A stretch of 64,000 nt of DNA from Emiliania huxleyi CCMP1516 (GCF_000372725.1 NW_005201176.1:228560-292559), one strand, 5' to 3'. Positions 19,966 to 30,635 are shown, counted from the first letter of the stretch. Notes: generated from the letters alone by a model not told the origin. Numbers and translations: made by a program.

Positions 19966-20717
19966 ATGGTGAAGCTCTCTCTCGCGCCGCAGCGCGCCGG
20001 CGGTTCAGCGCTGGAAGGCGCACGCAGACACGCGGCGGGCGTGATTGCGGCCGCTCTGCTGACTGCTGCGCCGGCGTTTGTCGCGCCGCCTGCCATTGCT
20101 GCCACTGACGGCGCTGCGATCGGGTCCTGCCTCATACAGAAGGCGCCCGGCGCGCTTGCGCGGTGCGTGACGGACCCAACCTGCTTGGCCAACCTCGCCT
20201 GCATCCAGACCTGCACCAACCGGCCGGATGAGGCCACGTGCCAGATTGCGTGCGGCGACAAGTTTGCGAACGGCGTCACTGAGGCCTTCACAAAGGCGGC
20301 CGTCACGGAACAGAAGTGCGTGCCGCAGCGGCAGGACGACGGGTCGTGGCCGGTGCCGGCGGACAGCACGCTCGTGACCAAATTCTCCGCCTCTGACCTC
20401 GACGGCGACTGGTACATCTCCGCTGGACTCAACAAGGTGTCTGTGTACTCTGGAATAGCAGCGGCAGCAGCAGCAGCAGCAGCAGCAGCGGCAGCAGCAG
20501 CGGCAGCAGCAGCGGCAGCAGCAGCGGCAGCAGCAGCGGCAGCAGCAGCGGCAGCAGCAGCGGCAGCAGCAGCGGCAGCAGCAGCGGCAGCAGCAGCGGC
20601 AGCAGCAGCGGCAGCAGCAGCGGCAGCAGCAGCGGCAGCAGCAGCGGCGGCAGCAGCGGCCGCCGCCGCAGCAGCAGCCGCCGCAACAGCCGTAGCAGCA
20701 GTCGTAGCAGCAGTCGT

Positions 20718-20752
<35 letters not shown>

Positions 20753-22877
20753 CAGCAGTCGTAGCAGCAGCAGCAGCAGCAGTAGTCGTAGCAGCGGCGG
20801 CGGCGGCGGCGGCGGCAGCATGCCAGCTGAGGCTCAATCGATGGCTTCATCAATTGATTCATCGTCAGGCCTTCGACATCTTCGACTGCCAGCTGCACCG
20901 ATTCAGCGCGCCGGCGCCCGACCTGCTCGTCGGGAATCTGCAGTGGCGGATCAAGGACCCGGTGGCGGGGCATGGCCAGGACACGCCCAGGACATGTCCG
21001 AGACACGTCCATAGGCGGATCAAGGACCCGGTGGCGGGGCATGGCCAGGACACGCCCAGGACATGTCCGAGACACGCATAGGCGGATCAAGGACCCGGTG
21101 GCGGGGACGAACTTTGTGACGCGGTACACGGTGCAGACCTTCAAGCAGGACGCCAGCCGCCCCGGTGTCCTGCACAGCCGCGGTTCCAGCACGCGGCCCC
21201 TGCGGAAGTGTCCGTCACGCGCTTGAGACTTGTCGCGTAGGCATCCTGTACAACCACGACAACGAGTTCCTGCACTACCAAGATGACTGGTGACAGACGC
21301 TGAGACAGACACACCGCGCGCCGCACACCGCGCCGCACACGCGCGCGCACGCACGCACGGCCCCATCCCGGGCGATCTCGTGTGATCTCGGCTCGCGAGG
21401 TACGTGCTCGCGAACCGACGCGCCTACGACGACGCAAAGGGCGAGGGCGGCGACGCCGCGAGTCTACCATGACCGCGTCGGTGACGCAGTTTTGCATCCA
21501 CGATTAGGCAAGGGCGGCTACGTGGTGGTCTACTACCGCGGCAGCAACGACGCGTGGGACGGCTACGGCGGCGCAGTCATCTACACGCGCGCGAAGCCGA
21601 AGCCGCGCCGAGAGGACGCGCCGGAGGTATCAGCCGAGATGAGCCGAGCTGCGCTGGGCGTGTTAGGCGCGAGCCGAAGCTGCGGCAGGAGTACGTGCCG
21701 GAGATCAGCGCGGCGCTCGACAAGGTGTGCAGTCGTGGCGGGCAGGCTTACGTACCATACCTCCAGAGTACCGAACCCAGTGTGGGGGTCGTGGGCGGTG
21801 TGGTATAGTATCGGGCAGTCTCGGGTCATCTCGGGTCATCTCGGGTGCAATAGGACACGGCAAGTAGCAGAATCTGCACACGCTCATAAGAGGTCTGCGT
21901 GCGCCCGAATCGACCGAGACAGAGTCTAGGATGCGCTCTCAGGGCCCTACTGTGTGAATACGTATTCCACGTATTCCAAATGACCTCCAAAAGGGCCGTA
22001 TTCCGTATAAAATTGCAGTTTTAGGCCGTATTCCACACGTAATCCGGAATACGTATTCCAAACGAGGCCCCAAAATGGACGTATTCCGGTTAACATTTTC
22101 TTCGCTCCGCGAATTCACACAGTCTCACACCCCTGCTGGCTAGGTTGGCCTGCGCTGGGCCGACTTTACCGAGACGGACAACTCGTGTAACGCTGCGGAG
22201 AGCAGACTCGAGGAGCTCGAGGCCGATTTTGTGCTCGTCGAGTCCAAGGTGGCGAGCTCGGCCGCACCTCGGCGGTTCGGCTGCATCTCGGCGATCTCCC
22301 GGCGACACCGATCGGCCACATCTCGGCTGTGGTTCGGCCACATCTCGGCTCTCAACTTCGGCGATTCTCGGCCATATCTCGGCCACATCTCGGCTCACAC
22401 TTCGGCGATTCTCTATCTCGGCCACATCTCGGCTGTACCTCGTCGGAGGTGGCGGGCGGGTTCTCCACCTTCGAGAAGCTTCTCGTCGACGACGTCGTCG
22501 GGCTCGAGAAGGAGCTCGTCAAGGACGTGGTCGGGATTGAGCGCGAGATTGTCCGAGACGCGAAGCGGGTGCGACATGCCGAGATGGCCCGAGATGGCCC
22601 GAGATGGCACCGAGATGACCCGAGATGACCCGAGATGGCCCGAGATGGCCCGAGATGACCCGAGATGGCCCGAGATGACCCGAGATGACCCGAGATGACC
22701 CGAGATGACCCGAGATTGTCCGCGACGCGAAGCGGGTGCGAGGATGCACTTCTGGACCGCTCGGAGGAACTCTCCTTGCAGGTGGAGGCCGCCCTCGAGG
22801 ACGACGTCGCGGCGGTCGAGGCCGAGCTGCAGACAGCAGCACAGAAGGGCATACCGAGTCTCTTCAAGCGACGATAG
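19966..22877 (+). CDS. VDE: Violaxanthin de-epoxidase, ten exons
   Basis: Exons: 19966-20436, 20869-20945, 21082-21164, 21241-21289, 21400 to about 21446, 21508 to about 21600, 21667-21724, 22144-22248, 22449-22568, 22782-22877. VDE signatures are clear: the Cys-rich domain ([20 protein letters not shown]), the lipocalin part ([44 protein letters not shown]) and a Glu-rich C-terminal coiled coil. The enzyme works in the thylakoid lumen, removing epoxides from xanthophylls with ascorbate when the lumen is acid. The N terminus has a hydrophobic stretch ending AFVAPPAIA, like a bipartite plastid and lumen leader. Some introns are GC-AG (20946-21081 and probably the one after exon 5). Intron 1 is filled by a GCA repeat. 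The donors of exons 5 and 6 are approximate. Confidence 0.9.
20457..20822. repeat. GCA/GCG trinucleotide repeat in VDE intron 1
   Basis: About 360 nt of GCA units with regular GCG or GTA substitutions; the commonest higher-order unit is AGCAGCAGCGGC. It reads as poly-Ala if translated but lies between a GT donor (20437) and an AG acceptor (20868) that restore the VDE frame. Confidence 0.85.
20946..21081 (+). repeat. Two tandem 67-69 nt units forming VDE intron 2
   Basis: Each unit starts GCGGATCAAGGACCCGGTGG and ends CATAG. A third start of the unit at 21082 is exon 3. Removing both units as a GC-AG intron restores [12 protein letters not shown]. Confidence 0.8.
21950..22092. repeat. GTATTCC-rich block in VDE intron 7
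   Basis: An AT-richer block carries at least seven copies of GTATTCC or its complement, including the palindromic GGAATACGTATTCC. No coding is seen. Confidence 0.7.
22544..22741. repeat. Exon-end duplication flanking a 10-nt minisatellite (VDE intron 9)
   Basis: The last 25 nt of exon 9 plus the donor (31 nt, ending GACGCGAAGCGGGTGCGA) occur at 22544-22574 and, with one mismatch, at 22711-22741. Between them are about 13 tandem copies of CCGAGATG(A/G)C. Confidence 0.85.
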
Positions 22878-23274
22878 CTCGAGCTCCCGCCCCGCCGCTG
22901 CGCGCGACGACAGTACGCTTCTCCTGTCCCCCCGGCCTCCTGCCTCCGGTCTCCCGCCCCGCTCCCAACTGGATCGTCCGCATGAGGCCCCGGCGGGAGA
23001 CAGACCGCATCTCTCTCTCATTCGGTTACGCTCCCACCGCGCTGTTCGGTGTATACACATGGTCAGTACTTCACTCTTCGCACAATATCGAATCGTGCTT
23101 CGTTGAAAAATTAAAACCACTCGGGGGCCACTTGGCGGAGGAGGAGGAGGAGGAGGAGGAGGTTCGGCGCAGATCCAGGCGGCGCTGACGCGTGACGGCG
23201 TCCTCCGCCCCTCTCTTCGCCGCAGCTGCACCTGCAGCCGCCGAGGCGGCGACAGCGGCGGCCACGACCCTCGC

Positions 23275-23690
23275 CGACCCCGGGCCGGGCCTACCCACCT
23301 TGTGCTTCGGCTTCAGTCCGCACCCGCAGTGTGTCTCGAGAAGACGACAGACAGCGGTCTTGAGCAGGCGACCAGCTCTGCTTTGACTCCACCAGCCGCG
23401 GCCTTCGTCACTAGTACATTAACTGGAAGAGTGGATCGACCGCCAGGCCACCTGCTCTGCTTTGACTTCATCAATCGCGGCGCGTGCGCGCGGCTGCAGC
23501 GCGGCGAGACGCGTGCTGCTACCGCCACCCGCCTCATGAGTCATCACGTCTGACGCGTGCGCCAAGAAGTGATCAGGCGAGACGTGCCGCTACCGCCACC
23601 TGCCGCCAACCCACCCGGACGTGGTGGCCGACCGGATCCGGCAGGGCAAGAGGTGCAGGCCCAACGCTGCCCACACCCAACGCGATGTTG
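23275..23690 (+). CDS. CCCH zinc-finger-like fragments
   Basis: One frame reads GHLLCFDFINRGACARLQRG and another, further on, GETCRYRHLPPTHPDVVADR. Together they resemble a C-x8-C-x5-C-x3-H RNA-binding finger split between frames, either by an intron or by decay. A diverged duplicate of the first half (CTCTGCTTTGACTCCACCAG) lies at about 23373-23405. The boundaries and the remaining gene are unknown. Confidence 0.3.
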
Positions 23691-23918
23691 GTCCTCTAAT
23701 CAGAGGTTAGTCAATGAATTCCCATCAGGCGCCGAGCACGATGCCCGCACCGGCGATGGGCAGCTACCTCGAGAGCCTCGCCCGGCGCGGGAGTTGCGAC
23801 GCGCGGGTCCGCCGCGAGATCACCCGAGATCACCCGAGATGACCCGAGGTTAGGCTCGGAAGTGCGATGCATGGCTCCGCGGCGCAGCAGCTGCTGCAGA
23901 GCGACAAGCCCCAAGCGG

Positions 23919-23951
<33 letters not shown>

Positions 23952-24239
23952 GGCGGCGAGGGGGGTGGCGAGGGGGGTGGCGAGAGGGGTGGCGAGGGGG
24001 TGGAGGAGGCGAGGGCGGCGATGATGGGCGCAGCGCCGACCGCCATTCTCTCTCTCGCTCTCGCCCTCGCTACTCTCGTTCTCTCTCTCCCGCTCCCGCT
24101 CTCCCCCTCGCTCCCGCTCTCCCCCTCGCTCTCGCTCTCGCCCTCCCCCTCGCTCTCGCTCTCTCGCTCTCGCTCGTGGGCGAGGCGCGAGGAGCGGCGC
24201 GACGAGAGGAGGCCTCGCTCCTTCTCGCGCGGGAGGCGG

Positions 24240-24800
24240 GGCGGGAGGATGCATCTCCAGGTCTGGCCGCCGCAGGTACGGCGCCGGCAGCGACAGCGGG
24301 AAGACGTCGCCGTAGAAGCACTCGGGCGGCAGCGATGCGAGCAGCACCGGCACGCCGGCGGCAACGCGGCCGCTCGGAAGCCGCCCCCCGCCTCATCGGC
24401 AAAGTTGGGGTTGGCAAACTCAAACTTGGGCGCGCCGCCGACTTCGGTGCCGGAGACAGCCGCCTTGGCCTGCTCGAAAGATTCACGCACGGTGCCGCCC
24501 TGCTGGTACGCCTCCCAGAAGCCATCTGCGCAGGCGCAACGCCGCGAGTCAAGAGTTGAGGAGGCACGCGTGCTTGTGTGTGGGCCGTGCGTGCGGGGCG
24601 CGCGAAGAGGCTCGGCGGACCTGCAAAGAGGCGCGCGGACTCGCCGCCGACCTTGGTCTCCCAGCCCACGACGGCGCCGACGCCGTTGCGCGCGAGCGCC
24701 TCGCCGAACTCTACCGACTTGCACCCGCTGATGACGACGAGCTCGAGGCGGGCGGCGCCCAGCGCGGGCCCGGCTCGGCCGACGCCCTCGGCCTGGTCGA
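24240..24800 (-). CDS. CHAT (caspase-like) domain gene, partial
   Basis: Three exon-like minus-strand segments in order: 24800-24618 reading LELVVISGCKSVEFGEALAR and VGAVVGWETKVGGESARLFA; 24526-24390 reading FWEAYQQGGTVRESFEQAKA; and about 24385-24240 reading GVPVLLASLPPECFYGDVF. The first two match the end of CHAT domains, where the Cys of S-x-C-x-S is catalytic and the following segments form the last helices. The catalytic His part is not found, so the 5' portion is missing or in unrecognised exons. On the plus strand an antisense frame looks like a TM helix with an Asp-rich tail; I consider it a shadow. Confidence 0.5.
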
Positions 24801-24876
24801 GATCGCGCCCGTCGCGGGCGGCGCCGTGCTGGGCGCGCTGCTGCTCTCGAGAGTCGCCTGCTCCTTCGCCTCGGCG

Positions 24877-24907
<31 letters not shown>

Positions 24908-24944
24908 CCAAGCCGGCGGTGTCCGTGGAGGTGTCGCTGGGCGA

Positions 24945-24988
<44 letters not shown>

Positions 24989-25423
24989 ACTCCGACGGGC
25001 CCGGGCCGCCGTCGTTCCGCTCGGTCTCGTCGTCGCGCGACCACCCGCCTCCTTCGTGCTCAGCGAGATCGAGGGCTCCTCGTCCGCCGCCGCCTCCGCC
25101 GCCCGGCGCGCCGCCGCCGAGGAGGTCAAGGGGCGCTCCCACGCGCTGAACGTGGACCATGTGTGAGAGGGGGCGGCGGAGCAGAGGGGATTGTACGCTT
25201 GCGACTTGGGGTACGTACGTTGGTGAGTTGCCTCGTTGCCTGCCGTACCGCAGCATGCTGTATCCGTAGAAGGCTACCTCGTCTAGGTTCTGAGTTTTAT
25301 CCTGTTCTGACCATCCATGCTAGCAATTCGCAGTATAGCTAGCAATTCGCAGTATAGCGGGCCTCGCAACGCGCGTCGCGCCGCGGCACACCCGTGTTCT
25401 CCGCTGTGATAAATGATGACACA

Positions 25424-26482
25424 TTACACGCAAGCCCGCTGATCTCGCACTGACAGGTTGGTTCTCATCCGCTCCCGTTTCGGCAAGCTGCAGTGCTGCT
25501 GCATGGCTCGGTTGCTCCTTGAGCAAAGCGTTCCATTTAGCTCGCCTATTTCGTGAGGCGCCCGGATGGGGCGGGTATGCCCAAACTGCTCGTGGATGTG
25601 CGTGTGGAGGAGCGCGGCCTCGAGCGCGTCGAGATTGTACACAGAGCAGAGGTGCGGCGTTGCCCCATGTGGCGCTGACCGTGTAGTGAGCGCCCCTAGG
25701 AGGATTGCCCTCCAGGTTTTGGACGCCTCCGGTCCGCAGCATTGCCGCAGCAGCGAGTAGAGCCGCATGTACTCAAGCAAGTGACTCAACTGAGCATTCG
25801 ACAGCCGAAATATGGGCTGGAGGTCCGTGAGCAGGCCGACCCCCCGCCATGCGAGCATACTCGAGAGCTGAACGTACTCGACGCGCGCTCGAAGCTGCGA
25901 CTCGACGGCCTGTGTCGTGCCGGCAACGTCGAAGCTGCCTTCACTGCCGAGCGAACTACTATTGGCGGCTGAGGCGAAGATCCATGGCCGCGCAAGATGC
26001 TTGGCCTTCGCAAGCTCTGATATCTGCCGCGGGCACCGCGGGTGGTGCGTCTTGAAGAGAGCTCGTGCACGGTGAGCAGTGACGTTGAGCAGCGTCGGTC
26101 CTGCTTTATTCGACGAGCAGCCACCGTTGTACGCGAGGTACTCGCACCTGACCTCGTCGGCCCGCTGGGGGTCTATCAGCATGAGCACAACGCACAACGC
26201 CTGGAACTGCAATGTGGAGGCGGTGCGTATCTGGCCGAACTGCAGAAGTACCGGTGGTACATCGGCCTGAAGTCCCACCATGCAGGCGAGAAGCACGAGC
26301 GCGCGCGGGAGGGACAAGCCGATCGGCGAGCGCACGCAGCAACGCGCGGCACTCTCGCCCCCCCTCGTCGCGCACGCGCCCCGCGCCGCACACACCCAGG
26401 CCCGCACAAACCCAGGCCTGCAGCTTCTGCCGGAGTCCTGGCGCCGCCGGCTACTTCCGTCAACGCCCAGGCCACCGCGCAA
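25424..26482 (-). CDS. Secreted sulfotransferase-like protein (P-loop type)
   Basis: The frame contains a hydrophobic leader (LPRALVLLACMVGLQA) followed by LLQFGQIRTASTLQFQALC, which resembles the phosphosulfate-binding start of sulfotransferase-like proteins common in algae, then ALFKTHHPRCPRQ and a helical C-terminal half. Sulfotransferases in the Golgi move sulfate from PAPS to glycans. There are no introns. The part before the leader is Arg/Cys-rich and probably not translated; the ATG inside the leader at about 26282 or an upstream one is the likely start. Confidence 0.5.
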   Translation of the reverse strand: MRGGLGVDGSSRRRQDSGRSCRPGFVRAWVCAARGACATRGGESAARCCVRSPIGLSLPRALVLLACMVGLQADVPPVLLQFGQIRTASTLQFQALCVVLMLIDPQRADEVRCEYLAYNGGCSSNKAGPTLLNVTAHRARALFKTHHPRCPRQISELAKAKHLARPWIFASAANSSSLGSEGSFDVAGTTQAVESQLRARVEYVQLSSMLAWRGVGLLTDLQPIFRLSNAQLSHLLEYMRLYSLLRQCCGPEASKTWRAILLGALTTRSAPHGATPHLCSVYNLDALEAALLHTHIHEQFGHTRPIRAPHEIGELNGTLCSRSNRAMQQHCSLPKRERMRTNLSVRDQRACV

Positions 26483-26972
26483 CGACCGTTGTCTCCCGCC
26501 CGACCACCACTCTTTGGGTGGGTTTTACGTATAGGCACGAAGAATCAACATTGCTCATTGGGCTTTTTCAGTACGTACTTTTAGCTTACTGGGAGAAAAG
26601 AGAGAGGGGGTCTCTCTCTCTCTCTCAGTGTATGTGGCTCTTACGTACATTCCCGTAGGAGGACTCTGCTGACAGGGTTTTCAGTGTATGTAGCTCTTAC
26701 GTACGTTTTTGGCCAAAATCGACCACAACAAATCCGTAGGGTCGCTTAACGGCACCCCCGCGCGGTGCCGAGCGGCGCAGGGCCGGCCAAGGGACCAGAC
26801 TGGACGGGACCGTGACCGGTTTGTAGTAGTATAACCCCCAAAACGATTTCTGACCTCTCCCGTGGCCCCGGCGGGCCCCGGCGGAGGTCCGGCGCGGCGC
26901 TCCAAATCCGCACTTCGCGAGCTTCTACGGGAGTTCACGCGGCCTCTCCGCCTCCTGAGGCACACCCCACAC

Positions 26973-27110
26973 TCACCACACGAGCCCTGGGGCTGTGCGC
27001 GGATCTTTGGCCGCGGCGCGCTCGACCGCCACCAGCTCGAAGCCGCGCCGCAGCAAGAGCTGCACCCAGTTGAGGGCGTGGTGGGCGCGATACTCGCTCA
27101 TGAATAGAAG
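26973..27110 (-). CDS. Possible C-terminal exon of an unknown gene
   Basis: The minus strand reads LLFMSEYRAHHALNWVQLLL and RRGFELVAVERAAAKDPRTA before a stop at 26973-26975. The composition looks like real protein, but no exon upstream could be linked and no family is certain. Confidence 0.35.
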   Translation of the reverse strand, partial: LLFMSEYRAHHALNWVQLLLRRGFELVAVERAAAKDPRTAPGLVW

Positions 27111-28061
27111 TGCGCCCGGACACCACGTCGAAGAAGTGCGCTAGCTTGTGCACGCACTCTGGGGGGGCGCGGGGGGGGCCGGAGGCACCGTGCGCCGCGC
27201 CGCAGTGCGGAAACGGGGCTCCGGCGCTCAGTGTCGCTCAGAGGGCAGATTTGGAGAGATCTCGAGGAGTACATACAGATAGACCCTCCAATCATCAGAA
27301 ACCTCCAACCTGATCGGTCGTACTGACCGCCGAAAAATCACTCCACTCTCCAGACAGCAGACAGGCCGAGGCGCCGACGTCTGCACGCGGCCGGCCGGGC
27401 GAGAGGCTTGACACGATCCGACCCTGCGATCCTGACGCTGCTGCTCTAGCTATCAGACATGCACTGCTTACTGCTGCCACAATGTGCGACTGGTGCTGGC
27501 CCACTTGGCGGCCTTGGCCGGTCAGTGGTGAGGCGCAGTTCAGAGCTGTGTCGATGGCGCGCCAGAGCCGACCATTGCGCATTGGCATTGCCATTGGCCA
27601 TTGCCGCGCCCGCGGCACCGGCAGCGCGTTCGAGCCGCCGCAGACACGTCCTTTTTACTGCCGTACGGGTCTTTGTATACCGTAATTACAAACCAGCTCA
27701 CTTTGTTAAATAAATAAATAAAAACGGACACCTCTCTACTGTGAGATGGGTAAAAAGGAACAGGCCCCCGCCCTTGCGATCTTTGTGCAGGGTTCTTTGT
27801 GGGTGTGGTCGGCGACTAGCCGGGGTCGTCCTCCCGATGGGGGACTAGCACTAGCCGTCTTCCACATGGTCCCACTTTGTTAAAGAAATATAACTCGAGC
27901 ACTTTAGCCACGGTCTCCCCACATCTCCGCCCTGTATCCCCCCCCCCCCCCCCCGCCCCCCCGGGCACGCACTACGACGTGGCCAAGTCGGCGACGGTGG
28001 TGCCGGTGCAGGCCTGTGCGCGGCAGCTAGTCCCCCACAAAGCGGCGCGTCCAGCACCGCC
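27111..28061. other. Intergenic stretch
   Basis: No gene is recognised. It includes TAAATAAATAAATAAA at about 27707-27722 and a run of C residues at about 27938-27952. Confidence 0.45.
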
Positions 28062-30269
28062 TCAGATTGCCATGTTACAAGTGTGTCGGCAGGGCGGGGC
28101 ACACACATGCCACACGCGCGATGGCAGCGACTTGCTTACCTTCTGCAGCTTGACCTTTGCTGGTTTCGCCGGATCTGTTCCGTTGCGAACAGAACACGTG
28201 CGCCAATGCGTTTTTTTCTCGCGCGGGCAAGCACGCACCCAGGCAGGTGAGTCTGCCGCTGCAGGTGGCAAAAGGCCCCCGCTGTCGGCCGCAAAGGTTG
28301 AGGGGTATGCTGGTTTAGCGTGTAAGTGCGGCAGACGGGAGTAGTGAAACTTGTCGAGATTCAGATCGACCAGAATGACGAGGCGCACATTCTTGCTACG
28401 GTCGAGCTGGGAGCGCAAAGACGAGCTGCTATCGAGGGCAAATCTCATGATGACGAACTGCGCATGCGTGACTGCCGTCCAGTTTGCCAAGCCGAGGGAG
28501 GGGAGCTCATGGAGAAGGTGGCCAACGGCACTTTCCATGTGACCTTCTTCACAAACGTCCTCCCTGTCAGCGTGCACTTTCGAGGGAGAGCCGAGGTGGG
28601 CTGGAAATTTCCCCACCCGTTTGTAGAGGGGCACCCGTGCGAGGAGAGCAAACTCGCGCGGCTGTGTTGCACTTGCTGCGAGGAGGCGAACCTCGCGTAG
28701 GAAAGAGCCATCCCCCGCCACGGGGTAGTTTGCCCGACAAAATTCGGGGAACCTTGCGAGCGGGTACGAGCCGCTTTCTGCGATACCGGGCCGAAGGCGA
28801 AGAGTGCCCCACACAATGGAGAATATCACCACCAAAAGTTGCGACCGCTTCCCTCTGCTGCTTGCCATGCTTGACCATCGCTGTGGCCTGCCCGAGTCCG
28901 CTTCCAAGGAGTCCGAAGCCTCTTCGCCAGCCAGCATGCTGGTGCGCTGCTCGCCATCATCGGCGATGTTGTGGTCGCTGGCTTCGGTGCGACCGCGGAG
29001 GATGAGTCCTAGAAGCGCTGCCCAGGGCATCCACACAATGTACATGTCGGCGAAGTCGTAGAATCGAATGTTGGTCATCCAGAGGTTTCCTTGGTGGAAC
29101 AGGAAGGCAGTGCACACGGAGAGCCAGCGTGGGGGGCCTTTGTGTAGGACGCAGAGCCACATTCCCGCTTCCCAAATGACGGCGCTCAGGGCCGCCGCCC
29201 TGAGCATGATTGGGGGCAGCTGGTCGAAACGCAGTGCGGGGTTCAGGTACGAGTCACCAAGAAGGCACGCGGCGTGAACACCGGGGCGCGGGGCCGAGCC
29301 GTCACCAAAGACGCTTGACCACGCCCACGCGACAAAGCCGCCCAGTGTGTCAAGGCAGAGCGGCCTCCATCGGACCGCGCTTGGGTCGAGGCAGGCATAA
29401 CCATCGCATTTTCTGAAGTATTCGGTGCGAATGATGTCGCTCATCATACCAGTCGACCAAAAGGTCGCGCTAAATGGCCAGGTGTAGGTACTCGTAGCCC
29501 CGCAGTTTACGAGCTTTGGTATAGCAGCGGACAAGTAGGCGTTCGCGATGATCAAGAGAAGAGCGGTGAACGGGACGGTGTACTCTGGGCGTTTGACGCT
29601 CTGGGACGCTCTGGGTGGCCTTGTCTCGCGGGTCAAATACGAGCACAGGTTGAGGGCGTCGCCACTTGGCGCAAAAGCAAACACCAGCAGCGCTGGTGGG
29701 AACAGGTGTCCATTATGGTGCCCAAAGTACCCCGGTTCGTGTGTCTGCATAAGCACGTGCGAGCGAACCTCGAGGACGGCAAGAAGGAAGAAGCAAGGCT
29801 GGGTGCAGGGGCCGCCGGCCATCGCAAACGCCACTAGCAGTGGAATCGCACGCGGCTCCCACCACGCAGCGTCGACCCACTCTGTGCGCCAGGTCGCCAG
29901 GTCGCCCCACAGGCCTGTCTTGATAGAATGGCTGCCTGCAGTGAGTGCCACTGGCGTGCTGCGGAAGCTCACATTCTGCGCGTAGATGAGCAGAAAGAGG
30001 ATGCGAGCGAGCGCGAGGTCCATCGCCGAGCGGGTGCTCTCGACAGGAAAGGGCGAGCGCGTGGGAGTGATGATCGGCACGAGCAGCCGCACTGCGCTGA
30101 AGACGGCAAAGAGGGCAGCGGCGCCTGCGAATGTCGCGTCGCTCGGACCTTCTCGCGGATCAGAATGTCTCGGCCCGTATGAAGCGGTGAGATGGAACGC
30201 CACGAAGGCGGCGATCGTTGAGACGAGGCCGAGCCCGAAGGTGGCTCTGGCAGGCGACGAGACTACCAT
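28062..30269 (-). CDS. HTTM / gamma-carboxylase-like polytopic membrane protein (735 aa)
   Basis: The intronless frame begins MVVSSPARATFGLGLVSTIA and has about nine hydrophobic segments. The middle segment LSAAIPKLVNCGATSTYTWP and the later AFLFHQGNLWMTNIRFYDFA resemble the HTTM domain shared with vitamin-K-dependent gamma-carboxylase. The last 260 residues are soluble and not recognised; after LVILVDLNLDKFHYSRL the sequence becomes less protein-like, so the real end may be earlier through an intron. A carboxylase activity cannot be claimed from the sequence. It is divergent from the gene at 30636, with a 366-nt shared upstream region. Confidence 0.6.
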   Translation of the reverse strand: MVVSSPARATFGLGLVSTIAAFVAFHLTASYGPRHSDPREGPSDATFAGAAALFAVFSAVRLLVPIITPTRSPFPVESTRSAMDLALARILFLLIYAQNVSFRSTPVALTAGSHSIKTGLWGDLATWRTEWVDAAWWEPRAIPLLVAFAMAGGPCTQPCFFLLAVLEVRSHVLMQTHEPGYFGHHNGHLFPPALLVFAFAPSGDALNLCSYLTRETRPPRASQSVKRPEYTVPFTALLLIIANAYLSAAIPKLVNCGATSTYTWPFSATFWSTGMMSDIIRTEYFRKCDGYACLDPSAVRWRPLCLDTLGGFVAWAWSSVFGDGSAPRPGVHAACLLGDSYLNPALRFDQLPPIMLRAAALSAVIWEAGMWLCVLHKGPPRWLSVCTAFLFHQGNLWMTNIRFYDFADMYIVWMPWAALLGLILRGRTEASDHNIADDGEQRTSMLAGEEASDSLEADSGRPQRWSSMASSRGKRSQLLVVIFSIVWGTLRLRPGIAESGSYPLARFPEFCRANYPVAGDGSFLREVRLLAASATQPREFALLARVPLYKRVGKFPAHLGSPSKVHADREDVCEEGHMESAVGHLLHELPSLGLANWTAVTHAQFVIMRFALDSSSSLRSQLDRSKNVRLVILVDLNLDKFHYSRLPHLHAKPAYPSTFAADSGGLLPPAAADSPAWVRACPREKKTHWRTCSVRNGTDPAKPAKVKLQKVSKSLPSRVWHVCAPPCRHTCNMAI

Positions 30270-30635
30270 CGACTAGGACACCGACGAGGACGGTCGAGAG
30301 AACCCGACCGCCGGCTTCAAAAGAACGCCGTTCCCAACGTAAAAAATGAGGAAAAACATGCGTGTGTGTGTGGAGATTCGACGCGGTCGAGGGGAGAGGC
30401 CTTGCGGAGAGACCAGCGAGTTGGGAGAGAGAGAGAGATTTTTAGCAACACCAGTGTTTTGCGAGTTACTCGAGTAGCGATCGCTGTACTTCACAGCGAC
30501 GAGAGCGTCTCCCCAGCGACTTCGCCTCAGAGCCCCCTGCCGCAGAGCCCACTTCCCCAGCTGCCTCGGCTGCGGGCGCGGGAGAGGAGGAGAGACGCGC
30601 AGCCAGTGCGCGTGCCTCACACAGCACGCGCCAAG
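30270..30635. promoter_or_regulatory. Shared upstream region of two divergent genes
   Basis: This 366-nt gap separates the HTTM gene (minus) from the hypothetical gene (plus). It holds a GAGAGAGAGAGATTTTTAGC tract at 30428-30450 that also occurs in reverse at about 19605-19630, upstream of the RING gene. No TATA box is evident. Confidence 0.35.

Noticed and set aside
20450-20830. Poly-alanine or poly-leucine protein
   Set aside because: It is a trinucleotide repeat inside VDE intron 1; donor and acceptor around it restore the VDE reading frame.
10359-21296. Shared word AAGATGACTGGTGAC near 10362 and in VDE at 21280
   Set aside because: A 15-16 nt match between two places is about what chance gives in a 64-kb window; flanks do not agree.
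24711-25149. Plus-strand membrane protein with an Asp-rich tail
   Set aside because: Opposite strand matches CHAT motifs better; the Asp/Ala run is a GACGCC repeat.
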